DNA of 64,000 nt from Pelagibacteraceae bacterium AG-404-N13. GTDB lineage: Bacteria; Pseudomonadota; Alphaproteobacteria; Pelagibacterales; Pelagibacteraceae. Shown in pieces: positions 28,968-38,979 of this stretch. Under the pieces are notes generated by a model. The model was given only the letters and a program-made list of their open reading frames with translations, made no database searches and was not told the origin of the DNA. Each line of letters opens with the position of its first letter. Position 1 is the first letter of the stretch. The stretch spans positions 16,315-80,314 of the forward strand of contig QCJD01000005.1 of NCBI GenBank assembly GCA_003216255.1, read 5' to 3'. Made by a program: the position numbers and the translations under genes.

Positions 28968-29411
28968 ATGGAAATAGCAGTCTTAGGCTTGGGATGTTTC
29001 TGGGGACCAGAAATTAAATTTAGTAAAATAGATGGAATAATCAGAACAGAAGTTGGATACTGTGGAGGAAACACTACACAAACTAGCTACAGAGAAGTTT
29101 GTACTGGTAACACTAACCATGCAGAAGTAGTAAAATTAGAATTTGATCCAAAAATAATTTCTTATAATAAAGTTTTAGAATTTTTTTTTGAATTTCACGA
29201 TCCAACAACGTTGAATTCTCAAGGACCAGATTTTGGTACACAATATAGAAGTGAAATTTTTTATTTAAATGAAAAACAAAAAAATATTGCTGAGGAAATT
29301 ATTGAAAAAGAAAATAAAAAACTTTCTGGGAAAGTTGTAACAAAATTATCATTATTAAAGAATTATTGTCCCGCAGAGGAATATCATCAAAGATATCTAG
29401 AAAAAAGATAA
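28968..29411 (+). CDS. msrA: Peptide methionine sulfoxide reductase MsrA
   Basis: GLGCFWGPEIKFSKIDGIIRTEVGYCGGNT; EFDPKIISYNKVLEFFFEFHDPTT. Confidence 0.95.
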   Translation: MEIAVLGLGCFWGPEIKFSKIDGIIRTEVGYCGGNTTQTSYREVCTGNTNHAEVVKLEFDPKIISYNKVLEFFFEFHDPTTLNSQGPDFGTQYRSEIFYLNEKQKNIAEEIIEKENKKLSGKVVTKLSLLKNYCPAEEYHQRYLEKR

Positions 29412-29412
29412 A

Positions 29413-30225
29413 ATGTCTTTGGTCAGCACAGTTTGGTTAGAAAATAATATTAATAAAGTTAAATTAATAGATTGTTCTTGGCATATGCCAAACGTTAAAA
29501 GAAATGCTTACGAGGAATATTTAAAAGAACATATCCCAGGTGCTATTTTTTTTGATTTAGATAAATACTCAGCAACAAATACTGATCTACCTCACATGTT
29601 GCCTAGTTTAAACAATTGGGAAAAAATTGTATCTAACCTAGGGATAACTAATAATGATAAAATAATTATTTACGACAACTCTGATGTATTAAGTGCTTGT
29701 AGATGTTGGTATAATTTTATTTATTTTGGGCATGATCCACAACTTATAAGTGTTCTAGATGGAGGATTAAAAAAATGGAAGGCAGAAAATAAAGAAGTAA
29801 ACAATAATATTTCAAAAATTAATAAGTCTAACTATGTAGGTAAAGAAGATAAAAAATTAGTTAAAAATATAAATCAAATTAATTCTAACATTAAACTAAA
29901 TGAATTTTTTCTTATAGATGCAAGAAGTAAAGAAAGATTTGATGGAATAGTTCCAGACCCAAGAAAAAATGTTAGGAGTGGTTCAATTCCTAACTCGTTG
30001 TGCTTACCTTTTAAAGAAATTATTAATGAAGATAACTCATTTAAAAAAAAAGATGAAATTTCAAAAATATTTAATCAAATTGTTGATCTTAAACATAGCA
30101 ATATAGTATTTTCTTGTGGTTCAGGGGTTACTGCGTGTGTTTTAGCTCTTGCATATTCTCTAGTAAATAATACATATTCTCCTACAATTTATGATGGATC
30201 TTGGGCTGAGTATGGAAAGATATAA
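29413..30225 (+). CDS. sseA: Thiosulfate/3-mercaptopyruvate sulfurtransferase
   Basis: Two rhodanese domains, active-site CGSGVTACVLALA. Confidence 0.92.
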   Translation: MSLVSTVWLENNINKVKLIDCSWHMPNVKRNAYEEYLKEHIPGAIFFDLDKYSATNTDLPHMLPSLNNWEKIVSNLGITNNDKIIIYDNSDVLSACRCWYNFIYFGHDPQLISVLDGGLKKWKAENKEVNNNISKINKSNYVGKEDKKLVKNINQINSNIKLNEFFLIDARSKERFDGIVPDPRKNVRSGSIPNSLCLPFKEIINEDNSFKKKDEISKIFNQIVDLKHSNIVFSCGSGVTACVLALAYSLVNNTYSPTIYDGSWAEYGKI

Positions 30226-30228
30226 ATT

Positions 30229-31239
30229 ATGAAAAGATCAACAAAAGTTACAACTGTTATAATTTTATTTTTCATAATAATCACTGTAGTGGTTGTTGGA
30301 AGAACAATGATAGGGAATCATTTTAAGAAAAAATTTAGTAAAAGACCTCCTCCTGGAATAATAGTAAAAACAGTAGAACAAAGAGAATTCCAAAATAAAA
30401 TTGAAACCTTTGGAACAGCAATTCCAATTAAAGTTCAGTCCTATAATATAGAAAAATATGAAATTTTAGAACCTATTCAATTTAATAAAAAAGTTGAAGC
30501 AGGTGATGTAATTGTAAAATTAAAAAATAGAAATATTATTGCACCTTTTGAAGGAGTAATTGGGAAAAGAAATTTTTCAGATGACATAAAAGTTTCAGAA
30601 AGTTCTCTGGTAATAAATCTAGAAGATGCGTCTACATTGTTTGTAGATGTAGATATACCTGAAGTGTTTTCATCTAATGTAAATAAAGGATTAAGAGTCG
30701 ATATAAAATTTTCAGGAAATAAGGATAAAAGTTTTGAAGGGATAGTCGAGTCTCTTGCTAGCAGAATAAATACAGACACAAGATCTCTTGCTGCAAGAAT
30801 TAAGTTGGATAACTCAAATTTAGAGATATTGCCTGGAGCACTTCTTGAGGTAACTATAAAATATAATGAAAGAAATTCTTTGGGTATTCCAGATACAAGC
30901 GTCATATTAGAAGGTAATAAAGTTTATATATATAGAGTGGATGATAAAAATATTGCGAATAAAACAGAAATTCAAATTGGTAACAGGAGCCAAGGTTACC
31001 TTGAAGTTAAGTCTGGTTTAAAACAAGGTGATGTAGTTGTTGCAGAAGGTTTAAAAAAAGTAAGACCATTCGGTAAAATTAAACCCCTTAAAGATGGGGT
31101 AAAACAAAACAAAGGCGATTGGAAAAAAAAAGCTAAATCTAATAACACTGAAACAAAAAAAAGTAAGTTTGACTGGATAAAAAAATTGAACATTTTTAAA
31201 AAGTCTGAGTCTCAAAAAAAAGAAGAAAAAAATAAATAA
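30229..31239 (+). CDS. RND efflux periplasmic adaptor (HlyD/MFP)
   Basis: N-terminal TM; IIAPFEGVIGKRNF; GLKQGDVVVAEGLKKVRPFGKI. Confidence 0.9.
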   Translation: MKRSTKVTTVIILFFIIITVVVVGRTMIGNHFKKKFSKRPPPGIIVKTVEQREFQNKIETFGTAIPIKVQSYNIEKYEILEPIQFNKKVEAGDVIVKLKNRNIIAPFEGVIGKRNFSDDIKVSESSLVINLEDASTLFVDVDIPEVFSSNVNKGLRVDIKFSGNKDKSFEGIVESLASRINTDTRSLAARIKLDNSNLEILPGALLEVTIKYNERNSLGIPDTSVILEGNKVYIYRVDDKNIANKTEIQIGNRSQGYLEVKSGLKQGDVVVAEGLKKVRPFGKIKPLKDGVKQNKGDWKKKAKSNNTETKKSKFDWIKKLNIFKKSESQKKEEKNK

Positions 31240-31243
31240 TTAA

Positions 31244-34200
31244 ATGTACTTAACTGATCTTAGCATTAGAAGACCAGCTTTTTCTTGGGTTTTATCATTA
31301 ATACTAGTTGTGTTTGGTGCTTTCGTATTCTGGAAATTGCCAGTAAGAGAACTTCCATCCGGTTTGCAGCCACCTGTAGTTCAGGTTCAAGTAGAATATG
31401 CTTCTGCGTCTGCTCCTATTGTTGACGAGTCAGTGACTCAAGTACTTGAGGATGTGATTGGAGGAGCAGAGGGAATTAAAAACATAGACTCAAAATCTGA
31501 AAATGGAAAAAGCACTATAAATATTGAATTTGATACTAAAATTGATCTAGATGATGCAGCAAATGATATCAGGGAGAGAGTTGCTAGAGTAGTAAGCCGA
31601 CTTCCTTCTGAGTCCGATCCACCAAGAATTCTTAAACAATCAGCAGGTTTTTCAACAACAATGTGGATAGCTTTAACTTCTGCCACATGGAGTGACTTAG
31701 AGCTCGGAGATTATGCTGAAAGATATTTAGTTGATAAATTTTCAAGCATAAGAAACGTTGGTAGAATTAGAACTGGAGGTTTAAGAGAGTTAAGTATTAG
31801 AGTTTGGATTGATCCAATTAAGCTTGCTGCCAATAACATAACTGTTCAAGAAGTGGAATCTGCACTTCGAGATGAAAATGTTCGTTTACCCGCAGGAACA
31901 CTTGAAGCAAACAATATTGATTTGACTATAAATATTGACAAATCATATAATGATTTAGACAAACTCAAGCAATTACCTATTAAAAAAGGAAAAGACAATT
32001 TAGTTAGACTTTCTGATGTAGCAGAATTAGAGTTTGGACCAGTAACTTCAAAAGTTCTATTTAGTGCTCAAAGTAAAAAAGCTTTGAATTTAAAAACTGT
32101 TGGAATTGGGATTTATGCTAGAAGTGGTGCATCTACAGTAGAACTATCTAAAGATATAAAAAAGAAAATTGAAGAGGTTAATAAGAACCTTCCTGGTGAT
32201 TTAAATCTAGAGATAGCTTTTAACAGAGCTACTTATATCTCAGAAGCAATTAATGAAGTTTATAAAACGTTACTAATAGCATTTATTTTGGTTGTAATAA
32301 TTATCTATCTATTTTTAGGAAATCTTAAAGCTGTGATTGTTCCAGCAATTGCTCTACCGGTAAGTCTTGTTGCAACTTTCTTAGGAATATATTTGTTTGA
32401 TTTATCAATTAATATTTTTGTTCTTCTCAGTTTTATTTTGGCAATAGGAATTATTACGGATGACTCGGTTATTATGACCGACGCAATTTATAGACGAATA
32501 GAAAATGGAGAAACTCCACTAGTTGCTGCATATAAAGGATCTAAACAAATTACATTTGCTATAGTTGCCACAACACTAATTTTAGTAGCTGTATTTTTGC
32601 CTCTCATATTCATTGAAGGTATAGCGGGAACTCTATTTAGAGAGACAGCTATTGCGCTTTCTTTTGCTATAGTTGTATCATCATTTGTTGCACTGACTCT
32701 ATCACCAATGTTGGGAAGTAAATTTTTAGATAAACAAAAAAAATCAAATTTTCTAGTCAGATGGTTCGGCAAGTTCTTTAATGGTTTTTCAAATTTTTAT
32801 TCTGAAACATTAAGTTTTTGGCTAAACAAAAAGAAAACGATAATAACTTTTATAATCATAATGATTGTAGGTTCAGGAGCTCTATATAATTATACAAAAA
32901 AAGAACTTCTTCCTATGGAGGATAGAGGTGCATATTTAGTTATCGGATTTACCGATGAAGGTAGTTCTTTCGAATATACAAAAAATAGAGCTATTGATGT
33001 TGAACAAAGACTAATTCCTTTATTAAAGTCTGATGATAGCCCTTACAATAGATTTTTAATGATAGTTCCTGGTTTTGGATCAGATAATAGTTTTTTAATT
33101 ATTGCCTTACTAGATAATTGGAAAAATAGAGATCAAAATTCACAAACTGTTATGAGACAGGCTATAGGGAAAATAGTAACTGTTCCTCAAGCTTTGGCTT
33201 TTCCAATTTCTCCACAATCAATAAGAGTATCAAGTTATAATAAGCCTGTTCAAATGGTTATTTATGGAAATACGTATGAAGAACTAAAGGATATACAATC
33301 TAAAGTTATCAGAAATTTAAGAAAAAATAGAAATTTATCTAGAATAGAATCTGATTACAGCACTAATAAACCTGAGGTTAAATTAGAAATAAATAAAAAT
33401 AAGGCTAAAGATTTAGGTATATCTGCTCAAGCAATTGGTCAGACTTTAGAAACATTATATGGCGGTAAAACTGTTACAAAATTTAATAAACTTGGAAAAG
33501 AATACCCTATAATTCTGCAACAATATCTAGAAGATAGAAAAGATAAGGAAAGTTTAAGTAAAATTTTTGTTAGATCTCAAAAATCTGGAAGCTTAATTTC
33601 TCTTTCAAATTTAGTTGATTTTAAAGAGGAAGGTTCAGCAAGTAAACTATCAAGATATAACAGACAGAGAGCAGTTACAATTTCAGCAAATATAAGTGAA
33701 AACTACACATTAACTGAAGCAATTAAATATTTAGAAAATACAATGGCTGAAGTTGCCCCTGATAAGCAAATTACTTGGAAGGGAAAGTCTGAAGAATTGA
33801 AAGAGACAAGCAATGAATTATACATAATATTTGCTTTGGCTTTACTAACGGCTTACTTGGTAATGTCTGCAACATTTAATTCATTTATTCATCCATTTAT
33901 AATTATATTAACTGTACCGCTTGCGGTATTTGGTGGAATAGTCTTTATATTATTTTTAAATTCTTCAATTAATATTTTTTCTCAAATTGCACTAGTAATA
34001 CTAATTGGTATCTCCACTAAAAATAGTATTCTTATAGTTGATTATGCCAATCAATTAAGAACAACTGGGAAAAAAATTGAAGTAGCAGTTAGAGAAGCAT
34101 GCAATTTAAGATTTAGACCAATTATTATGACATCTTTAAGTACTATGATAGCGATGATACCTTTGGTTGTTGGAAATATTGGACCAGGAGCTGGTGAAGG

Positions 34201-34354
34201 TTCTAGACTTGCTGTAGGCGCAACCATATTAGGCGGAATGATTATATCTACATTTTTTACATTATATGTAACTCCAACGATGTATTTAACTTTAGCAAAA
34301 AATACAAAAAGAATTGATGCTGTAGATATTGAGTTAAAAAAACAATTAAATTAA
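31244..34354 (+). CDS. RND efflux permease (AcrB/MdtB-like)
   Basis: 1036 aa; AFSWVLSLILVVFGAFVFWKLPVRELP; AIGIITDDSVIMTDAIYRR; GISTKNSILIVDYANQLR. Confidence 0.94.
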   Translation: MYLTDLSIRRPAFSWVLSLILVVFGAFVFWKLPVRELPSGLQPPVVQVQVEYASASAPIVDESVTQVLEDVIGGAEGIKNIDSKSENGKSTINIEFDTKIDLDDAANDIRERVARVVSRLPSESDPPRILKQSAGFSTTMWIALTSATWSDLELGDYAERYLVDKFSSIRNVGRIRTGGLRELSIRVWIDPIKLAANNITVQEVESALRDENVRLPAGTLEANNIDLTINIDKSYNDLDKLKQLPIKKGKDNLVRLSDVAELEFGPVTSKVLFSAQSKKALNLKTVGIGIYARSGASTVELSKDIKKKIEEVNKNLPGDLNLEIAFNRATYISEAINEVYKTLLIAFILVVIIIYLFLGNLKAVIVPAIALPVSLVATFLGIYLFDLSINIFVLLSFILAIGIITDDSVIMTDAIYRRIENGETPLVAAYKGSKQITFAIVATTLILVAVFLPLIFIEGIAGTLFRETAIALSFAIVVSSFVALTLSPMLGSKFLDKQKKSNFLVRWFGKFFNGFSNFYSETLSFWLNKKKTIITFIIIMIVGSGALYNYTKKELLPMEDRGAYLVIGFTDEGSSFEYTKNRAIDVEQRLIPLLKSDDSPYNRFLMIVPGFGSDNSFLIIALLDNWKNRDQNSQTVMRQAIGKIVTVPQALAFPISPQSIRVSSYNKPVQMVIYGNTYEELKDIQSKVIRNLRKNRNLSRIESDYSTNKPEVKLEINKNKAKDLGISAQAIGQTLETLYGGKTVTKFNKLGKEYPIILQQYLEDRKDKESLSKIFVRSQKSGSLISLSNLVDFKEEGSASKLSRYNRQRAVTISANISENYTLTEAIKYLENTMAEVAPDKQITWKGKSEELKETSNELYIIFALALLTAYLVMSATFNSFIHPFIIILTVPLAVFGGIVFILFLNSSINIFSQIALVILIGISTKNSILIVDYANQLRTTGKKIEVAVREACNLRFRPIIMTSLSTMIAMIPLVVGNIGPGAGEGSRLAVGATILGGMIISTFFTLYVTPTMYLTLAKNTKRIDAVDIELKKQLN

Positions 34355-34938
34355 AAAATAATATATTTTCTGGTTGTTAAAGATTTACTACATTTAGCAA
34401 GTTGACTTTTATATTTGTTAGATTGATTTTCAACTTTTTTTGCAAGCAACATAATTTTTTGATTTTTTTTATAATTTTTATAATTTCCCCAACCTTCATG
34501 GTAAGCAATGTATTGTTTAAAGGCATCTTTTTTAGAAATTTTAAGAATTTTCTCAGTTTTATTTGTATACCAACCAATAAAATCGACACTATCTTTAAAT
34601 CTTGTTCTAGTAGCATATTTATTTCCAGTTTCTTCTTTATATTGTTTCCATGTTCCTTTTACTGCCTGAGAATAACCAAAAGAACTTGATGGCCTCTTAT
34701 ATGGAACAATTTTAAATAATTTTTGTCTTGGAGGTTTTGCTAGCCAATCAAAATCGGATTCCATTTTTATAATCGCTAATTGGAGATAAATTGGGGTTCC
34801 CCATTTTTTTTCTGTTTTTACTGCATGTTTATACCAAAGATATCTTTCAGAAAATATTGAACAACCATCTGCAGTATTTTGAGGAATAGATGAGCAGGCA
34901 GTAATTAAAAACAAAATAAGTAATAACAATTTTTTCAT
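34351..34938 (-). CDS. Lytic transglycosylase-like lipoprotein
   Basis: Lipobox LITAC; AIIKMESDFDWLAKPPR...SSSFGYSQAVKGTWKQYKEETG. Confidence 0.82.
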   Translation of the reverse strand: MKKLLLLILFLITACSSIPQNTADGCSIFSERYLWYKHAVKTEKKWGTPIYLQLAIIKMESDFDWLAKPPRQKLFKIVPYKRPSSSFGYSQAVKGTWKQYKEETGNKYATRTRFKDSVDFIGWYTNKTEKILKISKKDAFKQYIAYHEGWGNYKNYKKNQKIMLLAKKVENQSNKYKSQLAKCSKSLTTRKYIIF

Positions 34939-35456
34939 TTATTTTTTCTAATTTTTTCTTTCCATTTCCATGGGTATTCAAACTTCATTTTCCAAAAACC
35001 TAATTTGTTAATCTTTGCATGTTCTTGATTTTTAGCAAATTTACCTTTTGAATAGCGAGGCCAATCAAAAGCGTAACCATTTCTAACCATAAAAACAGAT
35101 AGACTTTCATCTTTTATAAAACACTCACCAATTAACCTTTTATATTTATCCTTATTTTTTTCAATTTTACAGTTTAAAGAATTACTACCAATTTTTTTTA
35201 TCAATTTATTTTTAGAGATTTGTCCACAAAAAACTTCTTTATTGTCTTCAATACAAGTTTGTTTTTTACCTTTGAAATAGCTTTCTGGAGCATCTATTCC
35301 ACCAAAACGAATTTTATTTCCATTAATCTTTATAGTATCTCCATCAACGACAATGGCATTTCCTTTGATGATATTCTTTTCATCACTATAAGAAAAAGAG
35401 AAAGAAAATAAAATTACTAAAGCAAGACTACTTAAAGTCAGACTTAGCTTTTTCAT
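34935..35456 (-). CDS. Secreted thermonuclease-family (SNase-like) nuclease
   Basis: IVVDGDTIKINGNKIRFGGIDAPES; MVRNGYAFDWPRYS; start at internal Met after the overlap. Confidence 0.87.
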   Translation of the reverse strand: MKKLSLTLSSLALVILFSFSFSYSDEKNIIKGNAIVVDGDTIKINGNKIRFGGIDAPESYFKGKKQTCIEDNKEVFCGQISKNKLIKKIGSNSLNCKIEKNKDKYKRLIGECFIKDESLSVFMVRNGYAFDWPRYSKGKFAKNQEHAKINKLGFWKMKFEYPWKWKEKIRKNK

Positions 35457-35736
35457 TAAGCTCGTCCATTTTTTTTCGAATGTCTTCATCTGATATATTA
35501 TGATCTTTTAAGTCTTCTTTAACCTTTCTAAAAACATCATCATCTCCTGCTTCAGCAAAATCTGCTTTGATTACTGATTGTATATATTCTTTTTCCTGAT
35601 CTGGGTTATAACCTAAAATTTTTGAAGCCCACTTGCCAATGTATTTATTTCTACGAGCACTGACTTTAAATTGCAATTCCTCATCATGAGCGAATTTTTT
35701 TTCAAAACCTTTTTCTCTTTCATCGAATGAACTCAT
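35428..35736 (-). CDS. DUF1476 protein (ATP synthase inhibitor zeta subunit family)
   Basis: FDEREKGFEKKFAHDEELQFKVSARRNKYIGKWASKILG. Confidence 0.9.
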   Translation of the reverse strand: MSSFDEREKGFEKKFAHDEELQFKVSARRNKYIGKWASKILGYNPDQEKEYIQSVIKADFAEAGDDDVFRKVKEDLKDHNISDEDIRKKMDELNEKAKSDFK

Positions 35737-36107
35737 TTTGATCTCCTAAAAGTAAATAATTTATATAAAATTAAAGATAATATTACCCCTAATGCATTTC
35801 CAAGTAAATCTGCTACTTCGAAACTTCTATTTGGAATAATAATGTGCATTAATTCTAAGAATATTGATACTAAAAATAAATAGTATGAAATTTTTTTTAA
35901 ATCTTTTTTGAAAGAGAAAATACCTAATAGTGAGAAAATTAAAAAAGCATACAAATGATTTGAAGAAAAAATTATAAAATCCCTGGTCAATTGTGGTTGG
36001 ATAGTACAATCATTATATAAAAAGCAGCCCAAAATACTTCCTGGATAAAGATAAAAAATAAATAAAAATAAATTTGAAATATAAAATGATATCTTTAAGA
36101 ATCTCAT
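35733..36107 (-). CDS. VanZ-like membrane protein
   Basis: Four TM; ELMHIIIPNRSFEVADLLGNALGVILSL. Confidence 0.8.
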   Translation of the reverse strand: MRFLKISFYISNLFLFIFYLYPGSILGCFLYNDCTIQPQLTRDFIIFSSNHLYAFLIFSLLGIFSFKKDLKKISYYLFLVSIFLELMHIIIPNRSFEVADLLGNALGVILSLILYKLFTFRRSK

Positions 36108-36133
36108 AATTACTCTATATTAAAAAAAAAATC

Positions 36134-36850
36134 ATGAGTCACTTAATACTAGTTAGACACGGTCAAAGCGAATGGAATTTAGAAAATAGATTTACAGGCT
36201 GGGTAGATGTAGATTTGGCTCCAAAAGGAAAGCTAGAAGCTTGTAAAGCTGGTGAGTTAATAAAAGAACTCAATTTAGAAATTAATCATTTTTTCTCATC
36301 CTATCAAAAAAGAGCAATCGAAACTTTAAAATTAATGTTGGTCACAATGAGAATTAAGAATGATAAAGTAATTAAAGCCTGGGAACTAAATGAACGACAC
36401 TATGGTTCTTTAACTGGTTTAAATAAAGATGAAATGAAAAAAAAACTAGGAGAAGATAAAATTCATATTTTTAGAAGATCTTGGGATAAACCACCTGAAC
36501 CATTAAATAAAAATAACCCTTATCATCCTTTAAATATTGAAATTTATAAAGATATACCAAAAGATAAAATACCTGATACTGAATCTTTGAAAGATACTTA
36601 TGATAGAGTAATTCCATATTTTAAAAAAAATATAGAAAAAAAAATAAGTGAAAATGTAATGATTTCTGCTCATGGAAATTCTATCAGATCTCTTTGTAAA
36701 TATTTATTTGATATTAGTAATGATGAAATTTCAAAATTGGAAATTCCTACAGGAAATCCTTTAATTTTGGAATTTGATAGTAATATTAAGTTGCTTAACG
36801 CAAAGTATTTAGATAAAGAAAGAGCTAAAGACTTACTTAAGTTTGGTTAA
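36134..36850 (+). CDS. gpmA: 2,3-bisphosphoglycerate-dependent phosphoglycerate mutase
   Basis: LILVRHGQSEWNLENRFTGWVDVDLAPKG; LNERHYGSLTGLNK. Confidence 0.96.
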   Translation: MSHLILVRHGQSEWNLENRFTGWVDVDLAPKGKLEACKAGELIKELNLEINHFFSSYQKRAIETLKLMLVTMRIKNDKVIKAWELNERHYGSLTGLNKDEMKKKLGEDKIHIFRRSWDKPPEPLNKNNPYHPLNIEIYKDIPKDKIPDTESLKDTYDRVIPYFKKNIEKKISENVMISAHGNSIRSLCKYLFDISNDEISKLEIPTGNPLILEFDSNIKLLNAKYLDKERAKDLLKFG

Positions 36851-37530
36851 TTTAATTTATTAAAAATCTCAATATCTGTTAAATGAATAAATTCATTAAA
36901 ACTTTCATATCCATATAATTCTTTATTATCAATTAAATCATTCCAAATTTCAGAAATTGAAAAAATATTACTATTTATATTTTGAAATACTTTTTTGTTT
37001 AATATTTGACAGCCTGTGTAAATAAAATCATTATCAACCTCTTTGGTTAATTTATTTTTGTTAAGACTAAAATCACCTTTAAATCTAGTATCAAAACTTT
37101 TATCTTTGTTAACTACCATTAATAAATTTTTTACTTTATATTTAAAATAATATTTTTCCATTTCATTAAATGTATTTTCATAGTTTGAATTCCATAAAGT
37201 ATCTGGATTTAAAATTAAAAAATCTTCATCTTCAGAATTCTTCATTAAATTAAATATTCCACCTCCAGTATCTAATATTTTTTCACCATCACTTAATACT
37301 TCAATATTTAAAGGATAGTTTTTATTTTCAATAAAATTTCTTATTTTTTCACCTAAATAAAATGTATTAATTTTAATATTATTTATTCCAATGGACTTAA
37401 CAAAATTCAAAGTATTATCTAACAAATTAATATTTTTTATTTTTAGCAAAGATTTAGGGGTATCATTTGTTATTGGTTGTAATCTTTTTCCATAACCTGC
37501 ACAAAGTATTAAAGCTGATTTAACTTTCAT
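36847..37530 (-). CDS. murU: Nucleotidyltransferase, MurU-like (MurNAc-1-P uridylyltransferase)
   Basis: ALILCAGYGKRLQPITNDTPKSLLKI; adjacent to AmgK-like kinase and TsaE. Confidence 0.8.
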   Translation of the reverse strand: MKVKSALILCAGYGKRLQPITNDTPKSLLKIKNINLLDNTLNFVKSIGINNIKINTFYLGEKIRNFIENKNYPLNIEVLSDGEKILDTGGGIFNLMKNSEDEDFLILNPDTLWNSNYENTFNEMEKYYFKYKVKNLLMVVNKDKSFDTRFKGDFSLNKNKLTKEVDNDFIYTGCQILNKKVFQNINSNIFSISEIWNDLIDNKELYGYESFNEFIHLTDIEIFNKLN

Positions 37531-38480
37531 TTTTTTCTAATCTTTTTTGGAAAATTTTTATCTACAATGTTTTTTAAATGATTAAACTTAATATTATTAT
37601 TAATTCTACCTTCTATCAATTTCCAAGCATAAGGGATAAGTTTTAAATATCTATGTTTTTTATCTCTTTTAGAAAGTCTAGAAAATATACCAATTATTTT
37701 AAAATTTCTTAACACTGACAATATTTCAAAATCATTTTGAAATTTATTTCTATCTAAAGATTTATTTTTTTTGATAAATTGATTAAAAATTTTATCTTTA
37801 AATTTTTTATCAGTTTTAAAACGAACATCATCAATTAATGATGCAAGATCATAAGCTATATTACCAAAAACTGCATCCTGACTGTCAATTAATCCAAGTC
37901 CTTGTTTAGTAATCATCATATTTGATATGTGAAAGTCGCGGTGAATAAATATTTTTTTTTTATAGATCAGTCTATTTAATAAATCCTTAAAAATTTTTGA
38001 AATTTTTTTTTTTTCAGAATTTTTTGTCCTTCCTTTTACATACTTTGGAAAATACCATTTTAAAAATAAATTTGCCTCATTAAATAGTTTTGCTTTAGAA
38101 TAATTTGGAATTCTATATTCAGTATTTTTAAATGTTTTTACTTTTTTTGTTTTTATTTTTTGAATTTTATTAAGTAATAAAATAATTTTTTTATAATAAA
38201 ATAATCTTTTTTTTTTATTTTTTTTTAATAGTTGCAAAACTGTTTGATTTCCAAAGTCTTGAATTTCAATATAATTTTTATAGTAGTTATTCTCTATCAT
38301 TTTCGGAGCTAACAACTTTTTTTTATTTAAAAGATTATTTATAGCTTCATAATTGATTAAATTACTTTTTTTTTGTTTTTTACAAAATACTAAGATTGAA
38401 GTTTGTTTATTATTTTTTTTTCTATAAAAAGATCTAAAGGAAGCGTCCCCTGATAACTTTTTAAGATTATTTAATTTCAT
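37527..38480 (-). CDS. amgK: Aminoglycoside phosphotransferase-fold sugar kinase, AmgK-like
   Basis: FIHRDFHISNMMITKQGLGLIDSQDAVFGNIAYDLASLIDD; between tsaE and murU. Confidence 0.8.
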   Translation of the reverse strand: MKLNNLKKLSGDASFRSFYRKKNNKQTSILVFCKKQKKSNLINYEAINNLLNKKKLLAPKMIENNYYKNYIEIQDFGNQTVLQLLKKNKKKRLFYYKKIILLLNKIQKIKTKKVKTFKNTEYRIPNYSKAKLFNEANLFLKWYFPKYVKGRTKNSEKKKISKIFKDLLNRLIYKKKIFIHRDFHISNMMITKQGLGLIDSQDAVFGNIAYDLASLIDDVRFKTDKKFKDKIFNQFIKKNKSLDRNKFQNDFEILSVLRNFKIIGIFSRLSKRDKKHRYLKLIPYAWKLIEGRINNNIKFNHLKNIVDKNFPKKIRKK

Positions 38481-38979
38481 CTAAAAAACTAACTTTCTTC
38501 TTTGAAGAAATGGTAAGAAATCTCTTTTTGTATTCATCGCCATATTCAAAATTTAGATCTAGTATATTATTAGTTTTATATTTTTTCATTTTTTCTGGCC
38601 ATTCAATTAATGTTATTTCATCAGGATTGTCTTCATAAATTCCAATATTGGCTAATTCTTTTTCATCATTTATTCTATATAAGTCGTAATGCTTGATGAC
38701 CATAGATCCTAATTGATATTCATGAACCAAATTAAAAGTTGGGCTTGATATCTCTGTTATTGATTGATTGTTTTGTCTTTGTAAAAAATTTATTAGATAC
38801 CTGATAAAAGTTGTTTTACCAACTCCCAGCTCTCCTCTTAAAAAAATAGCATCTCCAACCTTAATATTTTTAGAAAATATTTCTGCTATAGATTTAGTTT
38901 TAATTTCTTCTGAAATATTTATTCTGCTACTTTTAGTAGCGGTAAGCATCTGGTTTATAAGGTCCTTCCGTTGTAACAC
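38467..38979 (-). CDS. tsaE: tRNA threonylcarbamoyladenosine biosynthesis ATPase TsaE
   Basis: [39 protein letters not shown]. Confidence 0.93.
   Translation of the reverse strand: MLQRKDLINQMLTATKSSRINISEEIKTKSIAEIFSKNIKVGDAIFLRGELGVGKTTFIRYLINFLQRQNNQSITEISSPTFNLVHEYQLGSMVIKHYDLYRINDEKELANIGIYEDNPDEITLIEWPEKMKKYKTNNILDLNFEYGDEYKKRFLTISSKKKVSFLDEIK

Noticed and set aside
30477-31193. Antisense ORFs in the RND adaptor gene
   Set aside because: Antisense to a coherent HlyD/MFP protein; composition resembles reverse-complement artefacts.
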